NCBI GenBank assembly: GCA_030765725.1
Contig: JAVCDF010000002.1
Location: 1 to 64,000 of the forward strand
Direction of reading: 5' to 3'
Length of the DNA stretch: 64,000 nt
DNA from: Candidatus Chlorobium antarcticum
GTDB lineage: Bacteria > Bacteroidota > Chlorobiia > Chlorobiales > Chlorobiaceae
Made by a program: the position numbers and the translations under genes. Every line of letters begins with the position of its first letter. Positions within the stretch are counted from its first letter, which is position 1. The notes beneath the pieces are model-generated. The model saw nothing but the letters and a program-made list of their open reading frames with translations, made no database searches and was not told where the DNA came from. Positions 46,877 to 57,807 of the stretch are shown here, one piece after another.

Positions 46877-48712
46877 ATGATGGTTCCGGTTTCTGATGAG
46901 GCTGTGCATGAGGCACTGCAAAGGGTGTTCGGGTTTCGTGGGTTTCGGCCGAACCAGCGGGAGGTGGTGCGGGCACTGCTTGACGGCAGGGATGTTTTTG
47001 CCGTGATGCCGACGGGTGGGGGAAAGTCGCTCTGTTATCAGCTCCCCGCAGTGTTGCTTCCGGGCACCTGCATGGTGGTCAGCCCGCTGATTGCACTCAT
47101 GAAGGATCAGGTTGACGGGGCGAGAGCAAACGGCATCCGGGCCGCTTTTCTGAACAGTTCTCTCACTCTGGATGATCGCCGCAAGGTTCTTGATGAACTG
47201 CAGTCAGGTTCGCTTGATTTGCTCTATGTGGCTCCCGAGCGCTTTGCCGTGGAGTCGTTCCGGAAACTGATCGGGAAGGTGCCAATCAGTATGGCGATTA
47301 TTGATGAGGCGCACTGCATCTCTGAATGGGGGCACGATTTCAGGCCGGATTATCTGCAACTGTCATCTCTGGTTACCATGTTCCGGGATGTTCCCGTGGC
47401 GGGGTTTACAGCTACGGCCACGGAGCGGGTACAGCTTGATACCCTCCGTCGGCTCTCTCTGCGTGAACCTTTTACCGTCAGGGCGTCGTTCGACCGCCCG
47501 AACCTGACCTATTCCGTCCTTTTCAAGGATGGTGTTGACGCTCAGATTGTTTCACTGCTGCGAAACCATTCCGGCAAGGCGGGCATCATCTACCGTACCA
47601 GCCGCAAAAGCGTTAACGACACTGCCGCCATGCTTCAGGCCAAGGGCTTTCGGGCTCTTGCCTACCATGCGGGCTTGGGTGATGAAGAGCGGGAGCGGAA
47701 CCAGAACGCCTTCATTCGTGATGAGGTTGATGTGATTGTGGCAACCATTGCGTTTGGCATGGGTATTGACAAGTCGAACATTCGGTTTGTCATTCATGCC
47801 GACATGCCCAAAAGTATTGAAAATTACTATCAGGAGACCGGACGGGCCGGCCGTGATGGTGAGCCTGCTGAGTGCACCCTGCTTTTTTCGCAGGGCGATA
47901 TGGCGAAGCTTCATTTTTTCATTGACACCATGACGGACGAGGGGGAAAAAGCCCGTGCGCTTGAAGCGCTTCGGAAGGTGGCCTCCTTTGCCTCGTCGGG
48001 GGTCTGCAGGCGTAAAGCGCTGCTGAACTATTTCGGGGAACATTACAGAAAGGAAAACTGCGGTTCGTGTGATGTATGCCTTGGCCATTTCAGGAGCGTC
48101 GACTGCACGGTTGAGGCGCAGATGCTGCTGTCTGCCATTGCGCGCACCGATGAGCGGTTTGGGGCTTCGCATATTGTGGATGTTGTTGTTGGCAGCAAAA
48201 ACAGGAAAGTCAAAGAGTGTGGTCACGACCGCATTAAAACTTACGGGGTAGGCAAGGGAAAAGACAAAAAGTTCTGGCGGCAGCTGATTGACGAACTGCT
48301 TGCACGGAATGTGATTGAGAAATCCGAAGGTCTCTATCCTGTGCTGATATTGTGTGAAAAGGCCATTGGAGTGCTGCGCGGTGAAACGACGGTTTCCATG
48401 GCCGTGGCTGCGGTTGCCCGGTCGACTGTCGGCGCTACAGCAGGAGGGAATGAGGAGGGGGGCGATCCACACTTCTTTGAGCAGTTGCGGGCACTTCGCA
48501 AGGTTCTTGCCGATGAACAGGGGATTGCTCCCTATCAGGTTTTTACGGACAGGACGCTGCGCCTGATGTCTGCTCGCTGTCCCCGCAGTGGCGAGGCTAT
48601 GCTTGCGGTTTCGGGGGTTGGCGAGGTGAAGCTTGAACGCTATGGCAGGCAGTTTCTCGGGCTCATTGACCGTTGGTGCCGTGAAGGTGAGGGTTCTGGT
48701 GGGGATGCTTGA
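46877..48712 (+). CDS. recQ: ATP-dependent DNA helicase RecQ
   Basis: This 611-residue helicase unwinds recombination and repair intermediates. Walker A is MPTGGGKSLCYQ, the DEAH box lies in IIDEAHCISEWGHDFRP, and motif VI is QETGRAGRDG. The RQC zinc site is CRRKALLNYFGEHYRKENC plus GSCDVC. The C-terminal HRDC domain is at about 535-605. I chose the ATG at 46877 (a second Met follows) because the helicase homology starts there; the frame extends 28 codons upstream. The length is normal. Confidence 0.94.
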   Translation: MMVPVSDEAVHEALQRVFGFRGFRPNQREVVRALLDGRDVFAVMPTGGGKSLCYQLPAVLLPGTCMVVSPLIALMKDQVDGARANGIRAAFLNSSLTLDDRRKVLDELQSGSLDLLYVAPERFAVESFRKLIGKVPISMAIIDEAHCISEWGHDFRPDYLQLSSLVTMFRDVPVAGFTATATERVQLDTLRRLSLREPFTVRASFDRPNLTYSVLFKDGVDAQIVSLLRNHSGKAGIIYRTSRKSVNDTAAMLQAKGFRALAYHAGLGDEERERNQNAFIRDEVDVIVATIAFGMGIDKSNIRFVIHADMPKSIENYYQETGRAGRDGEPAECTLLFSQGDMAKLHFFIDTMTDEGEKARALEALRKVASFASSGVCRRKALLNYFGEHYRKENCGSCDVCLGHFRSVDCTVEAQMLLSAIARTDERFGASHIVDVVVGSKNRKVKECGHDRIKTYGVGKGKDKKFWRQLIDELLARNVIEKSEGLYPVLILCEKAIGVLRGETTVSMAVAAVARSTVGATAGGNEEGGDPHFFEQLRALRKVLADEQGIAPYQVFTDRTLRLMSARCPRSGEAMLAVSGVGEVKLERYGRQFLGLIDRWCREGEGSGGDA

Positions 48713-48818
48713 TGCTGATGGGTTTTGTGTATTCTCGCTATTTTTTTAGGAATATATGCAGGAGGAGTTACTTTTTTTGTCACTTTTCTGAGCCTTCCTA
48801 ACAACTGTATCGCTTTAT

Positions 48819-49328
48819 ATGAACGATTTTCCGTGTTCAAAATGGTATGCTGTCTATGTCAAGTCACGACAGGAAAAAAAGGTCCATCAGCAGCTTGAGG
48901 AAAAAGAGCTGGTCAGCTTCCTTCCGCTTCTTGAAACCCTTCGGCAGTGGAGCGACCGGAAGAAAAAAGTTTTCGAGCCTCTGTTCCGCGGCTATGTGTT
49001 CGTCCAGATAGACATGAAACATGAGCATGTCAAGGTGCTTGAGACTGACGGGGTGGTGAAGTTCATCGGTATAGGCCGGATACCTTCGGTTGTCAGCGAG
49101 CGCGATATTGAGTGGCTTCGCACTCTCGTTAGGGAGCCCGATGCATTGCACAAAACGGTTTCAACCATGCCCGCTGGCCGAAAGGTTCGGGTTATTGCCG
49201 GCCCCTTCAAGGACTTTCAGGGTATTGTGGTCAAGCAGGGAAGGGAAGACAGGATGGTCATCTTCTTCGAGAGCATTATGCAGGGAATTGAAGTCAGTAT
49301 TGTCCCCGATTTTCTTTTGCCGTTGTAG
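48819..49328 (+). CDS. NusG-family antiterminator, UpxY/RfaH type
   Basis: This 169-residue protein has the NGN domain (KWYAVYVKSRQEKKVHQQLE, then FRGYVFVQIDM, about 5-110). A KOW domain follows (GRKVRVIAGPFKDFQGIVVK, about 115-165). It is a NusG paralogue of the UpxY type, which in Bacteroidetes are operon-specific antiterminators for surface polysaccharide clusters. Here no polysaccharide cluster follows: the next gene is convergent. It may act on a distant locus. It lies 106 bases after recQ. Confidence 0.87.
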   Translation: MNDFPCSKWYAVYVKSRQEKKVHQQLEEKELVSFLPLLETLRQWSDRKKKVFEPLFRGYVFVQIDMKHEHVKVLETDGVVKFIGIGRIPSVVSERDIEWLRTLVREPDALHKTVSTMPAGRKVRVIAGPFKDFQGIVVKQGREDRMVIFFESIMQGIEVSIVPDFLLPL

Positions 49329-49367
49329 GGTTAGTTATGCCCCTGACAGCGTTGCCTGTTATCGGAC

Positions 49368-49400
49368 AAGTACACTCTGTCACGAGTGTCACCAAATCTT
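49368..49400 (+). repeat. Dispersed 33-bp repeat, copy C
   Basis: This copy reads ACACTCT-GTCA-CGAGTGT in the dyad core, keeping the 7-bp arms paired (CT/CG changes aside), but its CCCCAACT end is degraded to ACCAAATC. It lies between the UpxY-like gene and the DUF1003 gene, in the same orientation as copy D. Confidence 0.6.
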
Positions 49401-49410
49401 ACTTATTGTT

Positions 49411-50106
49411 TTATAGTCCTTTACGGATTTCGTTGATCAGTTCGATCTGTATTTCCTGTATCTCCATCATCCGTTCCCATTGACGGGAGAGAATGTGGTC
49501 GATTTTCTGGTGGAGCTGGCGGATTTCGAGCTCTGCTTTGAGGTTGATCTGGTAGTCGTGGACGGACTGGGCTCTGTCGCGGGCTTCCTGGCGCTTCTGG
49601 CTCATCATGATGACTGGGGCTTGCAGCGCGGCCAGAGTGGAGAGGACGAGGTTGAGCAGAATGTAGGGAAAGGGATCGAATGGCCTGGTGGCCAGCAACC
49701 ATGTGTTCAGCCCCATCCATATGAGGATGAAGACGCCGAAGATGCTGATGAATGTCCAGCTACCTCCGAAGGTGGCAATGGTGTCGGCGAGTCGCTGCCC
49801 CGGTGTTCGGTTAGCTTCAAAATCAATGTTGGGATTTTTTGAGAGCAGCTCCTGTTCTTCAAGCGCCTTGAGCACTTCACGGTCAAGGTTTCCGAGTTCC
49901 CCTTTTTCCTCTTCAAGAAGAATTGCAACATAACGGTGCTGGTATTCATGCAGGTCTTCAAGGCATATCCATCCGTTTTCATTCCAGCCGCCGGTTGTCT
50001 GCGATATCAGTTTTGATATGGCGGGTCGTACGGAGATTGCGCGGCGAAGGGAAGACTGCTCGGTAGTGCCGCATATCTGGCATGCTTTCTCGGGCTTTGC
50101 GTTCAT
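49411..50106 (-). CDS. DUF1003 membrane protein
   Basis: This 231-residue protein has an N-terminal part with cysteines that could bind metal (ACQICGTTE and WICLEDLHEY, about 8-70). The DUF1003 core follows, with RLADTIATFGGSWTFI and then two hydrophobic segments (about 115-165). An EIRQLHQKIDHIL-type helical tail completes it. DUF1003 members are cytoplasmic-membrane proteins of unknown function. The gene is flanked on both sides by direct copies of the 33-bp repeat, within 47 bases of its ends. It stands alone, convergent with the UpxY-like gene. Confidence 0.87.
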   Translation of the reverse strand: MNAKPEKACQICGTTEQSSLRRAISVRPAISKLISQTTGGWNENGWICLEDLHEYQHRYVAILLEEEKGELGNLDREVLKALEEQELLSKNPNIDFEANRTPGQRLADTIATFGGSWTFISIFGVFILIWMGLNTWLLATRPFDPFPYILLNLVLSTLAALQAPVIMMSQKRQEARDRAQSVHDYQINLKAELEIRQLHQKIDHILSRQWERMMEIQEIQIELINEIRKGL

Positions 50107-50146
50107 CGTTGCTCTCTTTTTTGCTGAAGCGACTTTTATGTGAAGT

Positions 50147-50179
50147 TAGTACACTTAGTCATGAGTGTCCCCAACTTTT
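50147..50179 (+). repeat. Dispersed 33-bp repeat, copy D
   Basis: This copy has the full form ACACTTA-GTCA-TGAGTGT followed by CCCCAACT. It sits between the DUF1003 gene and the uvrA end, in direct orientation to copy C 780 bases away. Confidence 0.7.
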
Positions 50180-50214
50180 AGTTGTTTTGGATTGGAATAA
50201 GGGGTTAGGGGTTT

Positions 50215-53043
<2,829 letters not shown>

Positions 53044-53189
53044 GTGGACTCTGTTCTCTCTATTGCTTCAAGGGGACGAAAAGAATAATAACGCTAATTC
53101 CCATCAGTATACAAGATGAAATCATTGCATGGCCATTGCTGCAGGGTGGAAGAAATTGACTATTTTCAGAAAAAAGACGGAAATAGTTC

Positions 53190-54095
53190 ATGGATGAAAT
53201 GCAGCATGGTATGACGGGAGTGGTGCTGGGGGTCATTTTTTTCCAGATTCTGCGTATTTCGGTCCCCTTTGTGCTGACCTCCGTGGGGGCTGTTTTTTCA
53301 GAGCGCGGCGGGGTGGTGAACCTTGCCCTTGAGGGGCTGATGCTGGCTGGTGCGTTCGGCGCTGCTGCGGGACAGCATGTTACCGGTTCTGCGGCAGGGG
53401 GTGTGGGGGGAGCGCTCCTTCTCGGCCTTTTGGTTGCTCTTCTGTTCGCTTTCATAACCGTTACCCTGAAGGCCGACCAGATTGTTGCGGGCATTGCCAT
53501 CAATATTCTCGTTATGGGTTCCACACGGTTCGGTCTGGTGCTTCTTTATGGAAGTTCCATCAATTCTCCGCGCATTGCGGGTTTCGGGGCGGCTTCTCTT
53601 TTTCTGGATCCTCTTTTCATTATGGCGGCCGTTTCCGTTGCTGCGGGGTACTGGATTCTCTACCATACCCCTTACGGTCTTCGGTTGCGTGCGACGGGTG
53701 AGGATGCTGCAACGGCAGACAGTGCAGGCATCAATGTACAGGGCATGCGGTATTCGGGGGTGCTGGTTTCGGGACTCTTGGCGGCTCTTGGAGGGGCGTT
53801 TCTTGTGTTCCAGCAGCATACCTTTACTGATAATATGACGGCCGGTAGGGGGTATATTGCTCTGGCTGCAATGATTATCGGGCGGTGGAACCCTCTGGGG
53901 GCGGCACTTGCGAGCCTGTTTTTTGCTGCTGCTGAGTCTCTGGAGATATGGACCCAGGGCGGTTGGATTCCTTCGCAGTTGCTGCAGTCGATTCCCTATG
54001 TGGTGACGCTGCTGGTGCTGGCGGGTTTCATGGGCCATTCGGTCTCCCCCCGTGAGGCGGGTATCCCGTTTTATAAAAACCGCCGTTCAGAGTAG
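53190..54095 (+). CDS. BMP-family ABC transporter permease
   Basis: This 301-residue membrane protein has about eight hydrophobic segments. Its hallmark motifs are ERGGVVNLALEGLMLAGAF, KADQIVAGIAINILVMG and the coupling region PYGLRLRATGEDAATADSAG. These belong to the nucleoside-type (BMP, NupQ-like) branch of the branched-chain/sugar permeases. Such importers need a second permease, an ATPase and a lipoprotein, none of which is adjacent here. The end overlaps the convergent elbB gene by nine bases. The substrate is uncertain; nucleosides or purines are plausible. Confidence 0.85.
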   Translation: MDEMQHGMTGVVLGVIFFQILRISVPFVLTSVGAVFSERGGVVNLALEGLMLAGAFGAAAGQHVTGSAAGGVGGALLLGLLVALLFAFITVTLKADQIVAGIAINILVMGSTRFGLVLLYGSSINSPRIAGFGAASLFLDPLFIMAAVSVAAGYWILYHTPYGLRLRATGEDAATADSAGINVQGMRYSGVLVSGLLAALGGAFLVFQQHTFTDNMTAGRGYIALAAMIIGRWNPLGAALASLFFAAAESLEIWTQGGWIPSQLLQSIPYVVTLLVLAGFMGHSVSPREAGIPFYKNRRSE

Positions 54096-54743
54096 CCGGG
54101 CAAGTTCTTCAACCAGCTGGTCGATCCCTTTTGCCACTTCGGCGATGGAGGGGCCCAGCATGTAGGCGGGGGTGCTGACAACTTTCCCTTTGTTCCATAC
54201 GATGGCGTTCCATACCGGACAGTCGATATGCTTCGCTCCCATTGCCTCAAGGTCGGCGGCTGTGGAGGGGTCATTGCCGATGGTGAGCAGAGGGTGCTCT
54301 TCTCCCAGTACTTTTGCCGCTATCATGGGCGCAATACAGATGAATCCGATGGGTTTTCCTGCCTGATGGAACGAGTGGATCGCGCGGGTGACATCGGTAT
54401 TGACATTGCATTCGGCTCCTTTGAAGGCATAGTCGCTGAGGTTTTTAGCGGCTCCGTATCCTCCGGGAAGAATTAGGGCGTCGAGGTTGAGGGTGTCGAA
54501 GAGTGCAAGGTCGGTGACGGCTCCGCGGGCAATGCGGGCCGATTCGTCGAGCACATTGCGCATCTCGCCCTGAGCCACTTCTCCGGTGCGGTGGTTGAGT
54601 ACATGGTGCTGCAGTATATTGGGTGCGAGCGCGACGGCTTCAATGCCGGCACGGTCGAGGGCAAGCAGGGTGAGGACGGCTTCATGGATTTCGGATCCGT
54701 CGAGGAAGCCGCAGCCGGAGAGGATGACACCGGTTTTTTTCAT
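54087..54743 (-). CDS. elbB: ElbB, glyoxalase-like DJ-1/PfpI protein
   Basis: This 218-residue protein of the class I amidotransferase-like fold starts GVILSGCGFLDGSEIHE. It has the nucleophile elbow FICIAPMIAAKVL with its Cys, and RKxLSD-like ILPGGYGAAKNLSDYAF. It corresponds to ElbB, described as an isoprenoid biosynthesis protein with glyoxalase activity. Its biological substrate is unsettled. It overlaps the end of the convergent permease gene. Confidence 0.92.
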   Translation of the reverse strand: MKKTGVILSGCGFLDGSEIHEAVLTLLALDRAGIEAVALAPNILQHHVLNHRTGEVAQGEMRNVLDESARIARGAVTDLALFDTLNLDALILPGGYGAAKNLSDYAFKGAECNVNTDVTRAIHSFHQAGKPIGFICIAPMIAAKVLGEEHPLLTIGNDPSTAADLEAMGAKHIDCPVWNAIVWNKGKVVSTPAYMLGPSIAEVAKGIDQLVEELARLL

Positions 54744-54787
54744 TGATTGTAACTGCTTAGAGGTTGTGGGCTTTTCGCTCTGTTTTA

Positions 54788-55294
54788 TTAGTATATCCAG
54801 GGAATGAATTTTTTGACTCTTTTCCGATAGTTGGCATATTCAGGATGACGCAGGGTGAGCCACTTTTCTTCGCGGGAGGCTTTGAAGCTGAAGAAGGCGA
54901 GGGCGAAGAGGGTGAGGAGGAGGTGGGAGAGGCTCAGGCTGAAGACGGCCCATCCGGTGGCCAGAAAGAGCTGGCTGCTGTAGAGCGGGTGACGCACAAG
55001 GCTGTAAATACCTGTGGTGATGAGGCGGCTGTGCTCAACCGGATAGGGAAGGGGTGTGAGTACCTCTTTCAGGTGGCGGGATCCGAGTGAGCCGAAGATC
55101 ATTGCTGTTGCCGAGAAGAGGATCAGGACACTCCAGCGCAGGGGTTCGGGAATGAAAAGGGCGAGCGAATTGGGGATCGTGGGCATGACGGGCAGTGCAA
55201 TGAAGCCGAAAATCAGGAGAAACTGTATTGCGACAAGGTATTCTCCTCGTTTTCCTGGGGGCTGGTAGTGCGGTGCGGCAGTTTTGTCTTGCAT
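54788..55294 (-). CDS. Isoprenylcysteine methyltransferase-like membrane protein
   Basis: This 168-residue membrane protein has about four hydrophobic segments. The C-terminal motif LITTGIYSLVRHPLYSSQLF and the ending EEKWLTLRHPEYANYRKRV match the ICMT/PEMT family, which uses S-adenosylmethionine at the membrane. Bacterial members methylate unknown lipids or small molecules. I start it at the ATG at 55294; the longer frame overlaps the divergent promoter region. Confidence 0.85.
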   Translation of the reverse strand: MQDKTAAPHYQPPGKRGEYLVAIQFLLIFGFIALPVMPTIPNSLALFIPEPLRWSVLILFSATAMIFGSLGSRHLKEVLTPLPYPVEHSRLITTGIYSLVRHPLYSSQLFLATGWAVFSLSLSHLLLTLFALAFFSFKASREEKWLTLRHPEYANYRKRVKKFIPWIY

Positions 55295-55406
55295 GAATTT
55301 AGTGTGATTTCGTATCTTAAAAGTTACGGAAATATATGTTATTTCCGGATGGCTGTTCTCTTTGCTCTGTTTTTTCAACCATCATTTTCATTATACAATT
55401 CCTCCC

Positions 55407-55952
55407 ATGATTCAACCTGAAGAGTCGTTGCTTCTTGTCATTGATGTGCAGGGCCGGCTTGCTGCGAGTGTGGCCGGAAGCGACTCCCTCATTGCTGCGC
55501 TTTCGCGGATGGTGCGGGGCTGCGCCGCGCTTGATGTGCCGGTTATGGTTACCGAGCAGTATCCCAAAGGGCTTGGCAGAACAGTGGAGCCTGTGATGGA
55601 ACTGCTTCCGGGTTCGGTGCTTCTTGAAAAACTTTCATTTAGCTGCTGTGGTAACGATGATTTTATGGCCCGTCTCCGTTCATACGGCCGGAACGAAATT
55701 CTCATTGCCGGCATGGAGACGCATGTCTGTGTGTACCAGACAGCAACCGAGCTGCTTGATTTTGGCTACAATGTCCATATTCTTACCGATGCGGTGTCAT
55801 CGCGCACCGAGGCGAACAAGCTACTGGGTATTGGGTGCATGGAGCGTTCTGGAGCTCTCCTTACCAGTACTGAAATGGCTCTCTTTGAGCTTCTTCGCGA
55901 GGCCGGAAGCGACCGCTTCAAGGCAGTGTCGGCCATTCTCAAGGAGCAGTGA
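55407..55952 (+). CDS. Isochorismatase-family hydrolase
   Basis: This 181-residue enzyme has the cysteine-hydrolase triad in context: Asp in LLVIDVQGRLA, Lys in TEQYPKGLG and Cys in AGMETHVCVYQTATEL. It resembles YcaC/nicotinamidase-like proteins of unassigned substrate more than true isochorismatase. I start it at the ATG at 55407, since upstream codons overlap the divergent gene's promoter. It converges with lpxK after 20 bases. Confidence 0.88.
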   Translation: MIQPEESLLLVIDVQGRLAASVAGSDSLIAALSRMVRGCAALDVPVMVTEQYPKGLGRTVEPVMELLPGSVLLEKLSFSCCGNDDFMARLRSYGRNEILIAGMETHVCVYQTATELLDFGYNVHILTDAVSSRTEANKLLGIGCMERSGALLTSTEMALFELLREAGSDRFKAVSAILKEQ

Positions 55953-55972
55953 GCCCTTCCCCCCGGAAGTTT

Positions 55973-57037
55973 CTATCTCCCCACAAGATCTCTGAGCATC
56001 ATACGGAGCTTTTCTTCCCCGTTTGGGAGTGTTGTTTCAATTTTGAGGTAGCGGCACTCGGCTTCTTTCATCAGCTTTTCCAGTGTGGGGTCGCCCAACA
56101 GGCGGAACCAGTCTTTTTCGGTTGTGACGAGTGACAGCCCTTTCTCTTGTGCTTCCCGGATGAGTGAGTGCACCGTTTCGGGGGTGTAGGGCTGGTGGTC
56201 GCGGAAGAATCGGTGGGCGCGCACATCCATTCCGGTTTTGCGAAGGCTGGTCAGAAACTCTTCTGGGGCGGCAATGCCGGCAAAGGCGAGTACCCGGTGC
56301 AAGCTGGTGGTGTCGGCTGAATGTTCTATGTTGCGGGCTACTGCAGGCTGCAGGCCGAGCGTCTGTACCTGTGTTCTGAGGATGGGCCTGCCGGTTGTTG
56401 TGAGCGCTCGCTCTATGGCGTCCGCTTCGGCGGGGTCGGTTATTTTTCCCAGGAGGATGACATCCGCCCGGGCAAGGTTCCGGAGCGGTTCGCGTAGCCG
56501 CCCTTCTGGTAGCATCCGTGCTTTGAAAAAGGGTTCGCTTGCGCTGACGATGACAATATCGAGGTCGCGTGCCATCTGTCGGTGCTGGAAGGCATCGTCG
56601 AGGATGATGACATCGGGCGGGATATTCTCAAAGGTTTTCTGAATGAACAGGGCTCCCTCTTTTCGTTTTTCGGCCACCACCACAATGGCTTCGGGGTTGT
56701 TTGCTGCCAGCATTGCCGTTTCATCTCCGGCATCTCTTCCGTTCATAAGAAGCTGGCGCCCGTCCGATACAAGCTGCACCCCTTTCGTACTTCTGCCGTA
56801 GCCTCTCGAAATGATGGCTACCCTGCAGCCGAGTGAGAGAAAGAATTTCATCGTCCAATCGACCATCGGGGTTTTACCGGTTCCTCCGGCCGTTATGTTT
56901 CCTATGGATACTACAGGGTAGGGGGGGCGCCATTGGGTGAGGAAGGCGCGGTCGAACAGGGCGTTGCGGATTTCGGCAATCAGCCCGTAGAGGATGCCCA
57001 GTGGCCTGAGCATGATGGAGAGCGGGCGCTTATGCAT
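55973..57037 (-). CDS. lpxK: Tetraacyldisaccharide 4'-kinase LpxK
   Basis: This 354-residue inner-membrane enzyme phosphorylates lipid A precursor. An N-terminal hydrophobic helix precedes the P-loop SIGNITAGGTGKTPMVDW. LILDDAFQHRQMARDLDIV-type sequence follows, with Asp residues at the active site. I chose the ATG at 57037, which overlaps the upstream acyltransferase end by eight bases. Together they indicate a Gram-negative lipopolysaccharide-type outer membrane. Confidence 0.94.
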   Translation of the reverse strand: MHKRPLSIMLRPLGILYGLIAEIRNALFDRAFLTQWRPPYPVVSIGNITAGGTGKTPMVDWTMKFFLSLGCRVAIISRGYGRSTKGVQLVSDGRQLLMNGRDAGDETAMLAANNPEAIVVVAEKRKEGALFIQKTFENIPPDVIILDDAFQHRQMARDLDIVIVSASEPFFKARMLPEGRLREPLRNLARADVILLGKITDPAEADAIERALTTTGRPILRTQVQTLGLQPAVARNIEHSADTTSLHRVLAFAGIAAPEEFLTSLRKTGMDVRAHRFFRDHQPYTPETVHSLIREAQEKGLSLVTTEKDWFRLLGDPTLEKLMKEAECRYLKIETTLPNGEEKLRMMLRDLVGR

Positions 57038-57647
57038 GGCCGAACCGTTCTGAGAGTTCTTCGGAGAATGCTCGTAGCTCATTTTCGGAGCTGAATGGGG
57101 GAATGGTGAGGGTGTGAAGGGTAACATGTACCCTGCTGAAGGGAAGGGGGATGGCGAACCGGTCCCAGCTATTCAGCCTGCGGCTGGCGGACAGTTCTAT
57201 TTCAGCGAAGATAATTGGGTGCCCCCCTTCGGAGGCTATGCGCACGGTGCCGTATTTGAACCGTTCGAAGGGGCCGCGGGGGCCGTCGGGGGTGACGCAT
57301 ACAATGGTGCCGCGCTGCAGTTCCTCCTGCATGGCGCTGCGGACCTTCGCTCCCCCTTTGGAGCTTGAGCCGCGGATAAGCTGGAACCCGAGCTTTTCGA
57401 GGGTGTCGGAGAGAATGCTGCCGTCTTTGGACAGGCTTGCCACGGCAGCTGCCCTGCGACCGTTGGCGAGTGAATGGGTGAGCAACCAGCCGACCGCCAT
57501 ACGGCCGTGCCAGAAGGCGAGAATGCAACCTTTTTCTTTATCGGGAAGCTGGAACAGGGAAGGCGACACCTTTATTCTCAGGCTCCGGTAGAGGAGGCTG
57601 AGGGCGCTGGGAAGAATGTGGCGGGAGAGTATTGGCGAGATGGCCAT
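57030..57647 (-). CDS. DUF374 lysophospholipid acyltransferase-like protein
   Basis: This 205-residue protein has the DUF374 acyltransferase signature: LAFWHGRMAVGWLL with the catalytic His, SKDGSIL, LIRGSSSKGGAKV and VTPDGPRGP. Family members may acylate lipid A or related lipids in place of LpxL. I chose the ATG at 57647 because the domain starts shortly after it. The same frame stays open for 520 bases upstream, but that part is antisense to purD and has no family resemblance. It is coupled to lpxK. Confidence 0.88.
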   Translation of the reverse strand: MAISPILSRHILPSALSLLYRSLRIKVSPSLFQLPDKEKGCILAFWHGRMAVGWLLTHSLANGRRAAAVASLSKDGSILSDTLEKLGFQLIRGSSSKGGAKVRSAMQEELQRGTIVCVTPDGPRGPFERFKYGTVRIASEGGHPIIFAEIELSASRRLNSWDRFAIPLPFSRVHVTLHTLTIPPFSSENELRAFSEELSERFGHA

Positions 57648-57807
57648 GATTGTCGGTGAAGCGCTCCCGGGGGTGCAGGGGCTGGCGCTGCGAAATTTTT
57701 TAATTGTTTTATTTACACACTCTGTTTTATATACCTTTGTTGGTATTAAGGTTGTGAGTAATGTAATAAACCCCTGCCGATAAACCACAGGGGCAAAGGG
57801 AGAGTGA

